The position numbers were made by a program, and so were the translations under genes. Shown one piece after another: positions 43,318 through 52,173 of a stretch of DNA of 64,000 nt. Positions within the stretch are counted from its first letter, which is position 1. Every line of letters starts with the position of its first letter. The stretch lies in NCBI GenBank assembly GCA_963973915.1, contig CAXBBM010000003.1, positions 1 to 64,000 on the forward strand, written 5' to 3'. The notes beneath the pieces were generated by a model. That model saw nothing but the letters and a program-made list of their open reading frames with translations. It did not search any database and was not told the origin of the DNA. This DNA comes from Polycyclovorans sp002706265. Its GTDB lineage: Bacteria > Pseudomonadota > Gammaproteobacteria > Nevskiales > Nevskiaceae.

Positions 43318-44487
43318 TCAGCGCGGGGCCGGGGCGAGCGCGCCTGCGCTGCGCAGCGCGTCGATCTCGGCGGCGCTCAGGCCAAGATCGATCAGCACCG
43401 GGTCGGCATCGGCACCGACCGCCCCGGCCACGCGGTCGAGGCGCGCACCGCGGCGGTGGTCGGCGTGTACCGGGAAGGGCAGGTGGCGCTGCCCTTCGTG
43501 TTCCATCACCAGTTCGCGCGCGCGGGTCTGCGGCGAGCGCGCGGCCTCGGCGGGCGAGAGCACGAGCTGCGCCGGCACGTCGTGACGTGCCAGACGCTGC
43601 AGCCACTCGCTGGAACTGCGTGTGCGCATGACGGCAGCGATGCGCGCGTGCAGGGCGTCGCCATCGGCCAGGCGCCCCGTTTCCTCGGCCCATGCGGGCG
43701 CCGCGAAGTCGGGCGCAATGTCGGCAGTGGCGGCGACGAAGCGCTGCCAGAACTGCGGTTCGATGATCCCCAGGGTGAGCGCGCGGCCGTCGCCAGTCTC
43801 GAACACGTCGTTGGTCGGATACAGGTGCGCACGCGAGGGCGCTTCCGCCTCCAGTCCGTGGCGTGCGGTGTTGAACGCGAGCGCGGCGTCGGCCAGTGCC
43901 AGGTCGAGGTACACCCCCTTGCCGGTGCGGCCGCGCTCGTGCAGCGCGGCGAGCATGGCAACGATTGCGAAGCTGGCGCCCGCGAGGTCGGCAACCGGCA
44001 TGCCGGAGCGACGCGGCGCTCCGCTCCAGTGGCCGGCGAACATCAGTCCGCCGGACGCGGCAATGTAGTTCAGGTCATGGCCGGGGGCATCGCGGGCGGG
44101 CCCCTCCTGGCCGTAGCCGGAAATCGAGCAATAAATCAGACGCGGGTTGAGCGCCGAAAGGTAGGGGTGATCCACCTTCAGGCGCGCGGCGACGCCGGGG
44201 CGAAAACCTTCCACGACCAGATCGGCCCACCGCGCCAGACGTTCGATCAGGGGCCGCGTCGCCGGGTTTTTCAGATCGAGCGCGAGGATCTGCTTGTTGC
44301 GGTTGGCCATCGCGAACATCGGGCCGGCCATGCGCCGCGCGAAGTCGCCAGTCAGCGGCTCGATCTTGATGACCTCGGCGCCGAGGTCGGCCAAGGTCAC
44401 GGTCGCGAACGGCCCCGGCAGCAGCAGTGAGAAGTCCAGCACGCGCAGGCCGGCGAGCGGGCGCCAAGGGTTGGGGGTTTCGGTCAT
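43318..44487 (-). CDS. alpha-methylacyl-CoA racemase-like family III CoA-transferase
   Basis: A 389-residue CaiB/BaiF-family protein. GHDLNY puts His137 at the position of the racemase catalytic His, and MPVADLAG puts Asp167 exactly 30 residues later, the same spacing as His126/Asp156 in the mycobacterial racemase MCR. This favours an alpha-methylacyl-CoA racemase, which converts (2R)- to (2S)-methyl branches before dehydrogenation, over a transferase. The ATG overlaps the stop of the FadL-like gene (ATGA). The assignment rests on motif spacing and needs a biochemical test. Confidence 0.85.
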   Translation of the reverse strand: MTETPNPWRPLAGLRVLDFSLLLPGPFATVTLADLGAEVIKIEPLTGDFARRMAGPMFAMANRNKQILALDLKNPATRPLIERLARWADLVVEGFRPGVAARLKVDHPYLSALNPRLIYCSISGYGQEGPARDAPGHDLNYIAASGGLMFAGHWSGAPRRSGMPVADLAGASFAIVAMLAALHERGRTGKGVYLDLALADAALAFNTARHGLEAEAPSRAHLYPTNDVFETGDGRALTLGIIEPQFWQRFVAATADIAPDFAAPAWAEETGRLADGDALHARIAAVMRTRSSSEWLQRLARHDVPAQLVLSPAEAARSPQTRARELVMEHEGQRHLPFPVHADHRRGARLDRVAGAVGADADPVLIDLGLSAAEIDALRSAGALAPAPR

Positions 44488-46040
44488 TGTGCGTGTTCCC
44501 TGCCAAGGGCGAGCCTGAGGCCCAGGCCCAGCTGCCAGACATCCAGTTCGGTGCGCAGGCGTTGATCGGTGCCGTCGCTGCTGGCGTCGATTCCCGGCGG
44601 CAGCAGCTGAACCTGAACCTGGCTCAGGGGGTTGCGTCCGTCAATCGCTTCGGGCAACGCGCGTTGCAGCATCAGGTCGACCCCCCAGCGGGGCGAAGCG
44701 GCCCAGGACAGCCCGAGCGCCAGATGGCGACGGCTGGTGGCGGGTGCCACCATCGAGGCCAGCACCTGGTCGACGCCCATCGGCCGCTCGCTGTGCGCGT
44801 AGCCGAGCCGCAGCTGCACCGGCCCGTGCGTGTACTCGTAACCGATCTTGTAGACGGTCAGATTGCGCCAGCCCAGCCCGGCGCCGTGTGCGCCACCAAG
44901 GCAGTCTGGCGAGGGGCCTGCGGCCGGTGCCCGACGAAGTGAAAGCTGCACCAGGCGAGGCAGCAGGCATTGCTCGGTCAGGCGCTGCGCGTCGACCCGG
45001 TTGGACAGGGCGCGGCTGTCCTCGTGGCGGATGTGCTCGACATCAATCAGCAGACGCTGTCGAGCAAAAGGGCCTAGCGCGATGCCCGCGTGGAGGCTGG
45101 AGGGCGCGTCCAGGGTGCCGCCCGGCATCAGCCCTACATAACGGTCCGAGCCGCGCATTCGGATCGGCGTCTGGTAACCGGCGCCCACGGTGAAGGTATT
45201 CGCCACCTGCCAAAGCAGGCCCAAGCGTGCGCCCAGTCCCCAGTAGAGGCCAGTGCCGCGGTCGCTCGTGGCTGCCGGATCATTGGAGAAATTGGCCAGC
45301 GCCCCGAAGCCGTCGGCGCGCAGGGCCTGGACGGCCAGCACCGGGGCAAGTCCCAGGCTCAAGCCGTGATCGAAGTTGTGGGCGTAGTTCGCGGCCAGAA
45401 ACCCCTGCGCCAGTTGCAGTTTCAGGGTGCTGCGGCTGTTGCCACAGAGCCCGAGGGCATCGGTGCTGCCGGGCGCCGGCGCGCCGCCGCCGAGCAGTCC
45501 CTGGCAGCGGGCAGAGATCATTGGTGTCGAGCCGCCGAACGTGGCGCTGCCGCCGCTGGCCTCGGCGGCAAATCCGGCGAAATTCAGCGACAGGCCCAAG
45601 GCCGAGCGCGGTGTGAGGCGCCGGTTGTAGGCGAACTGGGGCCCCGGCAGCAGGCCCGAGACCGACTGTTGCGACTGCGAGGAAAAGGCAAAAATCCCCA
45701 GTCCCATTCCGGCATCGTTGGCCCGGATGCGGCCATCCGGGCGCCCGAGGTCCAGGCCCATTACAAGGTGCGTCTCCAGGCGCGCGCCGGCCGCCGGATT
45801 GCGCACGCTGGAGAACGCATCAGCGGCGTCTGCGGTCCCGGCGCCCGCCAGGCCGTTCTGCACGGCGCCGGTGCCCAGGGGCGCGAGGCCGCTGGCGGCC
45901 CAGCCCGTTGCCGGATGCAAGGCCGCCGACCACAGGGCCAGCAGCCCAAGCGCGGCGCGCCCGCGGGCGCCGGGGCTCATCGGCCGCCGTCGACTCAGCG
46001 GGCGCCTCGTTGGCGACAATGGTGACAGTCTCATCTTCAT
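44484..46040 (-). CDS. FadL/OmpP1-family outer-membrane transport protein
   Basis: A 518-residue beta-barrel protein. A positively charged N-region leads into a hydrophobic signal segment (LGLLALWSAALHPATGWA) with likely cleavage after it. The mature start SGLAPLGTGAVQNGLAGAGTADAADAFS with NPAA matches the N-terminal plug region of FadL-type channels, and alternating aromatic/Gly strands follow. FadL proteins take up hydrophobic compounds such as fatty acids, sterols or hydrocarbons. The ATG at 46040 has AGGAGG upstream. It lies between the DUF35 gene and the racemase, which it overlaps by 4 bases. Confidence 0.82.
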   Translation of the reverse strand: MKMRLSPLSPTRRPLSRRRPMSPGARGRAALGLLALWSAALHPATGWAASGLAPLGTGAVQNGLAGAGTADAADAFSSVRNPAAGARLETHLVMGLDLGRPDGRIRANDAGMGLGIFAFSSQSQQSVSGLLPGPQFAYNRRLTPRSALGLSLNFAGFAAEASGGSATFGGSTPMISARCQGLLGGGAPAPGSTDALGLCGNSRSTLKLQLAQGFLAANYAHNFDHGLSLGLAPVLAVQALRADGFGALANFSNDPAATSDRGTGLYWGLGARLGLLWQVANTFTVGAGYQTPIRMRGSDRYVGLMPGGTLDAPSSLHAGIALGPFARQRLLIDVEHIRHEDSRALSNRVDAQRLTEQCLLPRLVQLSLRRAPAAGPSPDCLGGAHGAGLGWRNLTVYKIGYEYTHGPVQLRLGYAHSERPMGVDQVLASMVAPATSRRHLALGLSWAASPRWGVDLMLQRALPEAIDGRNPLSQVQVQLLPPGIDASSDGTDQRLRTELDVWQLGLGLRLALGREHAQ

Positions 46041-46078
46041 GCTCCGTCCTCCTGCCCGCCTCATGTTCGACGAAGCCC

Positions 46079-46486
46079 TCAGACGGGACTCACCGTGAAC
46101 TTGGGCAGCGTGACCTCCGGCGTCACATCGTCGAACTGCACGGTGACCCGCTGGTCGATGCGCACCGACTCAACGTCGGTCGTGACGATGTTGGTCATCA
46201 TCCGCGGGCCTTCGTCGAGTTCGACCAGGGCGACAACGTAGGGCGCGTCGGGCTTGAACGCGGGGCCGGCCGGGCGCCGCGCTACCGTGTACGTGTAAAT
46301 GCGGCCGGTGCCGGCGGCCTGCTTCCATTCCAGGTCGTCGGAGTGGCAGTGCGGGCAGAGTTCGCGCGGATAGTGATGGAAACGTTCGCAGGCGCGGCAG
46401 TGCTTGAGCAGCAGCCGATGCTGCTTGAGGGCGTCCCAGTAGGGCTGGCTCTCGGGGTCAATGACCGGCAGGGGTTTTTCGTACAT
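46079..46486 (-). CDS. DUF35 zinc-ribbon/OB-fold protein
   Basis: A 135-residue protein of the DUF35 (Zn-ribbon + OB-fold, acyl-CoA-associated) family. Cys30, Cys33, Cys44 and Cys47 form the zinc ribbon (CRAC...CPHC); the OB part with GRIYTYTV follows. DUF35 proteins bind thiolase-fold partners; in steroid side-chain breakdown the Ltp2 aldolase needs the DUF35 domain of ChsH2. The thiolase-like gene lies immediately upstream (5-base gap). The ATG at 46486 with GGAG is chosen over longer frames. Confidence 0.87.
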   Translation of the reverse strand: MYEKPLPVIDPESQPYWDALKQHRLLLKHCRACERFHHYPRELCPHCHSDDLEWKQAAGTGRIYTYTVARRPAGPAFKPDAPYVVALVELDEGPRMMTNIVTTDVESVRIDQRVTVQFDDVTPEVTLPKFTVSPV

Positions 46487-46491
46487 GGTGA

Positions 46492-47661
46492 TCAGCTCCG
46501 CGAAAGGATGCAGGTGGCGCCGCTGGACAGGGTGCCGCCGGTGCCGTGGACCAGCGCGGTGCGCGCGTTCTGCACCTGGCGTTCGCCGCACTCGCCGCGC
46601 AGCTGCCGCACCGCCTCGATCAGCAGGAAAATGCCGAGCATGCCGGGGTGGCAGCAGGACAGGCCGCCGCCGCTGGTGTTGAGCGGAAAGGCGCCGCCGG
46701 GGGCGGTGCGCTGACCGGAGACGAAGGCCCCGCCTTCGCCGCGCTTGCAGAAGCCCAGCGCCTCCAGGGTCAGCAGCACGGTGATGGTGAACGAGTCGTA
46801 GATCTGCGCGACGTCGATTGCATCATGGCCGATGCCGGCCATGCGGAACGCCTCGCGTCCGGCAATTTCCGCCGCCGTCAGGCGCGCGAGGTCGGGCATT
46901 CCGGACATCGTCCAGTGCGTGTTTGACTCGCCGTAGCCCCGCACGTACACCGGCGGGCGGCCGAGTGCCCTGGCGTGCTCGGCCGTGGTCATGACGATGG
47001 CGCCGCCGCCGTCGGTGACCAGACAGGCATCCAGCAGGTGCAGCGGGTCCGAGATCATCGGGCTGGCGAACACGTCGTCGATGGTCAGCGGGTCGCGCAT
47101 CGTCGCGGCCGGGTTGCGCTGTGCCCACTTGCGCGTCGCGACCGCGATTTCGGCCAGGTGCGTGGACGTGGTGCCGTACTCGTGCATGTGGCGCTTCGCC
47201 GCCATGGCATAGCCGCCGACGGGCGTCGGCATGCCCCAGGGCGTTTCGTACTGCATGGTCAGCACCGAGGGGCGGCCGGCGAGGTTGCGGCTCTTCTCGC
47301 TCTTCTGCGTGCTGCCGTAGGTGATCAATGCCACATCGCAGCGGCCGGCTTCGATCGCCGTTGCCGCGTGCGCCACGAAGGCCTCGAACGCCGAGCCGCC
47401 GATGTTGGTGGCATCCATGTAGCGCGGCGTGATGCCGAAGTATTCGGCCAGGGTGAGCGTCGGCAACTGGCCGGGGCCGGGCACGCCCCACATGCCGGCC
47501 GTCAGCAGGCCGTCGACATCGCCCATCGACAGGCCGGCGTCCTTCAGGGCGTCGCGCGCTGCGCGCGCCTGAACCTGTAGCACGGACAGTGACTCGGTCA
47601 CCTTGCCGTTTTGCAGGGGAACGTCGGCGACGCCGACGATGACTGCTTCGCGTTTTTTCAT
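46492..47661 (-). CDS. thiolase-fold lipid-transfer/aldolase-type protein (Ltp2-like)
   Basis: A 389-residue thiolase-superfamily protein of the SCP-x/lipid-transfer type. The nucleophile Cys of true thiolases is replaced by Ser90 in NIGGSAF, and the C-terminal active-site part reads GGGLSCCHPG. IYDSFT may hold the Tyr used in Ltp2-type retro-aldolases. With the adjoining DUF35 protein it probably forms a complex that cleaves a C-C bond in a 3-hydroxyacyl-CoA side chain by retro-aldol. The pairing is well known for the family; the reaction here is inferred. Confidence 0.84.
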   Translation of the reverse strand: MKKREAVIVGVADVPLQNGKVTESLSVLQVQARAARDALKDAGLSMGDVDGLLTAGMWGVPGPGQLPTLTLAEYFGITPRYMDATNIGGSAFEAFVAHAATAIEAGRCDVALITYGSTQKSEKSRNLAGRPSVLTMQYETPWGMPTPVGGYAMAAKRHMHEYGTTSTHLAEIAVATRKWAQRNPAATMRDPLTIDDVFASPMISDPLHLLDACLVTDGGGAIVMTTAEHARALGRPPVYVRGYGESNTHWTMSGMPDLARLTAAEIAGREAFRMAGIGHDAIDVAQIYDSFTITVLLTLEALGFCKRGEGGAFVSGQRTAPGGAFPLNTSGGGLSCCHPGMLGIFLLIEAVRQLRGECGERQVQNARTALVHGTGGTLSSGATCILSRS

Positions 47662-47692
47662 TTTGGAGGTTGTCCGCTGTTGAGGGGGTGTT

Positions 47693-48895
47693 TCATTCCT
47701 GTAATCGGGGCGGCCCGCCGAGGCGGGTGATGGCGTCCCGGGTCATCTGCCCGATCTGCGCCGCGTCGTAGCCGAGTTCGCTGAGCACGGCCCCACTGTG
47801 TTCGCCAAGACCGGGTGCGCGTCGCAGCGCGGCGACGTCAGCCGTGCCGCGCTGGCTGCGCACCGGAAATTGCGGTTGCGGCAGTCCCGGCACGTCGGCC
47901 TGCTCGATGAGCAGCGCGCGCAGCACCGGGTCGGCCAGCATGTCCGGCACGGTGTTGACCGGGCCGGCGGGAATGTCGGCGCTGTCCAGTGCGTCGATCC
48001 AGTCCTGCGCGGTGCGGCTCAGGAAAATGTCGGCGAGCATCGCCAGCAGTTCGGGGCGGTGGCGGATGCGCGCGGCGTTGTCGCGGAAGCGTGCTTCGGC
48101 TTGCCATTCCGGATGCCCGACCACCTGGCAAAACCGGGCGAAGGCGACGTCGTTGATGACGGTGAATGCGAACCAGCGCCCATCCGAACCCTGAAAATGC
48201 CGGCTGGGCGCGACGATGGCGGGATTGATCTCGCGTTCGCAGCGGCCGTCGATACTGGCTTCGGCGATCTTGCTGCCGAGGAAGTTGAGCATGGTCGACA
48301 TGAGCGTGAGTTCCACGGCCTGGCCGCGGCCGCTCTTCTCGCGTTCCATCAGCGCGGCGAGGATGCCATTGACGCCGCACATGCCGGAGGCCACGTCCAC
48401 GATCGGCAGGCTGTTGCGGATCGGCGGGTCTTTCTCCTCGCCCGCGCCGTAGAAGCCGCCCGCCACGCCCTGGATCACGCTGTCCACGGCCGGCTTGAGC
48501 CGGTACGCGCTGTCGCTGCCGTAGGCCGAGACCGAGTAATGCACCAGGCGCGGATTGATTGGTGCCAGGTCCTCGAAGCGCAGGCGCTGACGCTCGGCGA
48601 AGTCGGGTCGAAAACTGTGGATCAGCACGTCGGCGCGCGCCACCAGTTTTTCCAGCACCTCGCGGCCGGCCGGCTTGCGGAAGTCCAGGCACAGCGATTC
48701 CTTGCCGCGGTTGCTCATCATGAACAGCGAGGCCACTTCGCCGCAGAACGGCGGGCCGAAGCCACGACCTTCCTCGCCGGCGAGGGACTCGACCTTGATG
48801 ACGCGCGCGCCGTAATGCGCCAGCGCCATCGCGGCGTACGGGCCGGCCATGAGCCGCGACAGGTCGAGGACGGTGACGCCCGCAAGGGCGCTCAT
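47693..48895 (-). CDS. family III CoA-transferase (CaiB/BaiF)
   Basis: A 400-residue CoA-transferase. RLMAGPYAAMALAHYGARVIKVE and SNRGKESLCLDFRKP are family signatures, and Asp167 (PIVDVASG) is the catalytic residue. The racemase-type GHD motif is absent (KPAVDSVIQG), so it should be a true transferase. The start ATG at 48895 overlaps the stop of the MaoC gene (ATGA). Position in the operon between MaoC and the thiolase-like gene suggests substrate activation for this pathway. Confidence 0.87.
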   Translation of the reverse strand: MSALAGVTVLDLSRLMAGPYAAMALAHYGARVIKVESLAGEEGRGFGPPFCGEVASLFMMSNRGKESLCLDFRKPAGREVLEKLVARADVLIHSFRPDFAERQRLRFEDLAPINPRLVHYSVSAYGSDSAYRLKPAVDSVIQGVAGGFYGAGEEKDPPIRNSLPIVDVASGMCGVNGILAALMEREKSGRGQAVELTLMSTMLNFLGSKIAEASIDGRCEREINPAIVAPSRHFQGSDGRWFAFTVINDVAFARFCQVVGHPEWQAEARFRDNAARIRHRPELLAMLADIFLSRTAQDWIDALDSADIPAGPVNTVPDMLADPVLRALLIEQADVPGLPQPQFPVRSQRGTADVAALRRAPGLGEHSGAVLSELGYDAAQIGQMTRDAITRLGGPPRLQE

Positions 48896-49377
48896 GCGGC
48901 CGGCTTGGGCGGCAGGAAGCACACGGTTTCGGTGAAATCCGCGACCTGTTCGCCGCGCTGGTTGATCACCCGGTGGCGAATCTCCAGCAGCGTGTAGCCG
49001 CGACTGGTCTTGGGCTTGCAGCGGGCCTCGCCCTCGACGTGGATGGTGTCGTTGGGAAACAGCGCCGCCCCCAGGCGCGCGTTGACGCCGGTCATGCCGC
49101 CGAACTCGCCGGCATTGGCACCGACCAGCGCGCGGTCGATCACGTCCTTGATGATGGTCGCGACCAGGCCCATGCCCAGCGAGATGACCATCGGTCCCGG
49201 CGCGAAGCGCGTGCGGTGGCCTTCGGCGAGATTGTTGCTGATGTACTCCATGTCGATGAAGAAGGGCTCGTGCAGGCCGAGCAGGTTCACGAAGTTGACG
49301 ATGTCGGTCTCGGTGATGGTGCGGCGATGGCTCTTGAAAGAGATCACCGGGCTGTCGTGTTCGCTGCTTGTGTTCAT
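48892..49377 (-). CDS. MaoC-family hotdog protein with altered active site
   Basis: A 161-residue single-hotdog protein. APGPMVISLGMGL matches the MaoC family. At the hydratase motif (GDxNPxH) it reads GLHEPFF, lacking both Asp and His, so it may be inactive as a hydratase or a partner chain. A much longer open frame upstream (to 50028) is an antisense-type extension into the SDR gene; the ATG at 49377, overlapping the SDR stop, is the natural start. Confidence 0.8.
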   Translation of the reverse strand: MNTSSEHDSPVISFKSHRRTITETDIVNFVNLLGLHEPFFIDMEYISNNLAEGHRTRFAPGPMVISLGMGLVATIIKDVIDRALVGANAGEFGGMTGVNARLGAALFPNDTIHVEGEARCKPKTSRGYTLLEIRHRVINQRGEQVADFTETVCFLPPKPAA

Positions 49378-50255
49378 CAGGTCACCTTGAAGTAGTCGGG
49401 GCGGCCATTGGTCCAGGCCTCGCCCCAGAGCGTGCCGCCGCCGTCGACGCGGAGGGTTTCGCCGGTCAGGAACTTGCCGCTGGCCGCGGTGAGATAGACC
49501 ACGGCCTCGGCGATGTCCTGCACGTCGCCGTTGTGCTTCATCGGGTTCGAGTTGCAGAAGTTCTCGGCGTTTTCCGGCCGGTAGTTGTTGAAGCCATTGC
49601 TCTCGATGGTGCCCGGCGCCACGCAGTTGATGCGGATGCGATGGGGTGCCCATTCCAGCGCCAGCGAACGGCTCAGCGCGATCACGCCGCCACGCGCCGC
49701 CACCGAGTGCGAGATGCCGGGCTGGCCGCGCTCGGTGACCACGACGATGTTCACCACACTGCCGGGAACGCCGTCGCGCACCCAGCGCTTCGCGGCGTTC
49801 TGGATCATGTGCCAGGTGCCGTTGAGATTGGTGTCGATCACCGCGTTCCAGCCCTTGACGCTGAACTCCAGCGCCGCCTGCGGAAACTGCCCGCCGGCAT
49901 TGTTGACCAGCACATCGAGCCCGCCGAAGCGCGCCCACACCGCATCCATCGCCTGGCTCACGGCCTCCGGGTCGCGGATATTCAGGGGCAGTGCCAGCAC
50001 TTCGGGGCTGCCGAGCTTGCGCAGCCATTCGGCGCTGGCCTCCAGTGCTTCCGGTTTGCGCCCGCAGATCACCAGCGTGGCGCCCAGGCGGGCGTACAGG
50101 AAGGCGATGGCCTTGCCGATGCCGCTGCCGGCCCCGGAGACCAGCACGCGCTGCCCCGCGAACAGGCCGGGTGCGTAGACCGTGGGCAATGCGGCGAGGT
50201 CGGCGTCGGTGAAACCGAACTTGGGCGGGTCCTGCGTTTCAGCGTTCGTGGTCAT
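49377..50255 (-). CDS. SDR-family, 2,4-dienoyl-CoA reductase (DECR)-like
   Basis: A 292-residue SDR. SGAGSGIG (40-47) binds the cofactor. NNAGGQFP and LALEWAPHRIRINCVAPG are typical of the dienoyl-CoA reductase branch, which lacks the normal catalytic Tyr. Here the YxxxK region reads SVAAR (184-188), so even the Lys is an Arg. It probably reduces a conjugated enoyl-CoA with NADPH, or is altered in function. An N-terminal extension of about 30 residues precedes the fold. ATG with AAGGAG upstream. It is second in the operon. Confidence 0.82.
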   Translation of the reverse strand: MTTNAETQDPPKFGFTDADLAALPTVYAPGLFAGQRVLVSGAGSGIGKAIAFLYARLGATLVICGRKPEALEASAEWLRKLGSPEVLALPLNIRDPEAVSQAMDAVWARFGGLDVLVNNAGGQFPQAALEFSVKGWNAVIDTNLNGTWHMIQNAAKRWVRDGVPGSVVNIVVVTERGQPGISHSVAARGGVIALSRSLALEWAPHRIRINCVAPGTIESNGFNNYRPENAENFCNSNPMKHNGDVQDIAEAVVYLTAASGKFLTGETLRVDGGGTLWGEAWTNGRPDYFKVT

Positions 50256-50267
50256 GTGTCGTCTCCT

Positions 50268-51053
50268 TCAACGACCTTTCCACTGCGGCTTGCGCTTTTC
50301 GGCGAAGGCCTTGGGGCCTTCGATGGCGTCTTCGCTCGCGTACACCGGATCGTAGTGATCCCAGGCCGCCTTCAAACCCGGCACGCAGCCGAGTGTGGTG
50401 GCGTCCTTGAGCACCTTCTTGCCGGCCATCACCGACAGCGGCGCCGCGTCGGCGATCTTGCGCGCCAGCTCCATGGCGCGCGCCAGCACCGCTTCGGGCG
50501 TCTGTTCGAGATAGTTGATGAAGCCGACCTGATGCAGGCGCTCGGCCGGAATCATGTCGCCGGTGAGCACGGTTTCCATCAGCAGCGCCTGCGGCATCAT
50601 CCACAGCAGGGGCACGGCCCAGGGCGAGCCGCGGCCGACCTTGACCTCGGTGATGCCGCCGCGCGTGCCGGCCAGCCCCACGCGGATGTCGCAGTTCAGC
50701 GACAGCATCATGCCGCCGGCAGGGAAGTGGCCGTTGATCGCGGCGATCAGGGGCTTGCGCACCACGCGCAGACCGTCATTGCGCAGGTCGGCGAAGAATT
50801 CCAGGATGTCCTTGCCGGTTTCCTTCTTGAGCCGCGCGGCTTCCTGCAGATCCATGCCGGCGCAGAAGGTGCCGCAGTAGGTGCCGGTAATCACCGCCAC
50901 GCGCACCTCCGGGTCGTCGTCGATGCGCTTCCAGGTATCGGCCAGCAGGTGGGTGAGCTTGGGCGTGAGGGCGTTGCGCCGCTCCGGCCGGTTGAGGGTC
51001 ACGACCGCAATGCCGTCGTTGAGGGTGTAGAGAAGTTCGTCCTGCTCGGCCAT
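50268..51053 (-). CDS. enoyl-CoA hydratase/isomerase family protein
   Basis: A 261-residue crotonase. Of the two hydratase Glu, the first is replaced by Met (PAGGMML) and the second retained (GITEVKVG); with one acid/base it resembles isomerase-type crotonases. The oxyanion segment TFCAGMD is intact. The C-terminus ends in EKRKPQWKGR, as in many family members. The ATG has AAGGAG at good spacing. It is the first gene of the nine-gene minus operon reaching 42447. Confidence 0.84.
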   Translation of the reverse strand: MAEQDELLYTLNDGIAVVTLNRPERRNALTPKLTHLLADTWKRIDDDPEVRVAVITGTYCGTFCAGMDLQEAARLKKETGKDILEFFADLRNDGLRVVRKPLIAAINGHFPAGGMMLSLNCDIRVGLAGTRGGITEVKVGRGSPWAVPLLWMMPQALLMETVLTGDMIPAERLHQVGFINYLEQTPEAVLARAMELARKIADAAPLSVMAGKKVLKDATTLGCVPGLKAAWDHYDPVYASEDAIEGPKAFAEKRKPQWKGR

Positions 51054-51125
51054 GCTTGGTCTCTCCTTTAATCGTTAGTGACATCGCCCGCGTTGCTGTC
51101 GCGCGGACCTGAGAACAAAAACATC

Positions 51126-52025
51126 ATGAAAAACAACACAGTGTCTGGGTCCCGCGCGCTGCGCACGTACTGGATCGTGGCCGGGGTGCTGATGACGGCC
51201 ATCGCCGCCGTGCTGGCGAGCCTGCTGCATTGGGGCCAGGCGATCGAAGCGGCCGACGCGAACTACGGTGCCGCTGCCGCTGCCGGTGGGCACGCGGTCT
51301 GCGCCTCCGGCACGCGACCCGGATCGGCCGGCCGCCACCGGCTGCGCTCGCGCGACGGTGTTCCGTATGTGGTGGTCACGCCGCGCAACTACCGGCCGCA
51401 GCACGGGCATCCGCTGCTGGTGGTGTACGCGCCGGCCGGGTTCAGCGCCGGTCTGTCCGAGCGTTTTGCCGGCCTCACGCACGAGGCCACGGCGGCGGGC
51501 TACGTGCTGGCCTTCGTCGCCAGCGGGCCGCCGCTGACCCCGGAGGCGGTCAGGCGCATGGCCTTGGTTCCGGCGGAGGTCGCGGCGCAGTGGTGCATCG
51601 CACCCGGCCGCATCCACGCCACCGGCCATTCGGATGGCGGCACGGTGTCGCTGGCGCTTGCGGCGCTGGAAGCGCATCGGGGCACGGTGGATGCCATCGC
51701 CGTGAGCGGCGCCGGCTGGCAGATCACTGATTTCATCGGCCTGGACTGCCCGCCGCCGCTGCCGGTGATGATTCTGCACGGCGCCGACGACCGTCACTTT
51801 CCCGGCTTCGGGCGCGATGCGGCCCAATGGTGGTCGTCCTGCAATGCCTGCAGCGGTGAGCGCGAGCCGGACGCCGCAGGGTGTCGCCGGTACACCGGCT
51901 GTGCGGCGGAAACGGTCTACTGCGAAACACCACGCAGCCACTGGCGATGGGCTGGAGCGCCGCATCAGGTGCTGGAATTTCTGGATCGACAGTCCAGCCA
52001 GGCCCGGGCGCTGCCGCCGGGCTGA
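51126..52025 (+). CDS. alpha/beta hydrolase, PHB-depolymerase/feruloyl-esterase-like, membrane-anchored or secreted
   Basis: A 299-residue protein. An N-terminal hydrophobic segment (about 15-36) acts as signal peptide or anchor. The nucleophile is in GHSDGG; Asp follows in LHGADDRHF and His near PRSHW. Six or more Cys in the mature part suggest disulfides and an exported enzyme. The pattern resembles LpqC/PHB depolymerase-type esterases. The frame begins at a GTG at 51078, but the ATG at 51126 starts the signal. It is a single gene between two minus-strand operons. Extracytoplasmic ester cleavage could feed the pathway. Confidence 0.8.
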   Translation: MKNNTVSGSRALRTYWIVAGVLMTAIAAVLASLLHWGQAIEAADANYGAAAAAGGHAVCASGTRPGSAGRHRLRSRDGVPYVVVTPRNYRPQHGHPLLVVYAPAGFSAGLSERFAGLTHEATAAGYVLAFVASGPPLTPEAVRRMALVPAEVAAQWCIAPGRIHATGHSDGGTVSLALAALEAHRGTVDAIAVSGAGWQITDFIGLDCPPPLPVMILHGADDRHFPGFGRDAAQWWSSCNACSGEREPDAAGCRRYTGCAAETVYCETPRSHWRWAGAPHQVLEFLDRQSSQARALPPG

Positions 52026-52075
52026 CCGCCGCCGCGCACCACCGCGCGCCGCGCATGGGCAATGCGCGGCGGCGG
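52026..52075. terminator. large GC hairpin after the esterase gene
   Basis: CCGCCGCCGCGCA / TGCGCGGCGGCGG, a perfect 13-bp stem with a 24-base loop, directly after the stop at 52025 and before the convergent ACAD end at 52174. No T-run, but strong structure. Confidence 0.55.
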
Positions 52076-52173
52076 TGATGGGGAGCGGATCGCTGAGATT
52101 CTGATCATGGGTCACGGCGGCAAGCGCGACGCGAGCAGACACGACGGGACTGCGCGCGCGCGATCGTCTGGGC

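Noticed and set aside
51074..51078. GTTAG half-site upstream of the nine-gene operon starting at 51053
   Set aside because: The opposite arm (CCTTT) does not match, and the left part is the ribosome site of the 51053 gene; too weak to call an operator.
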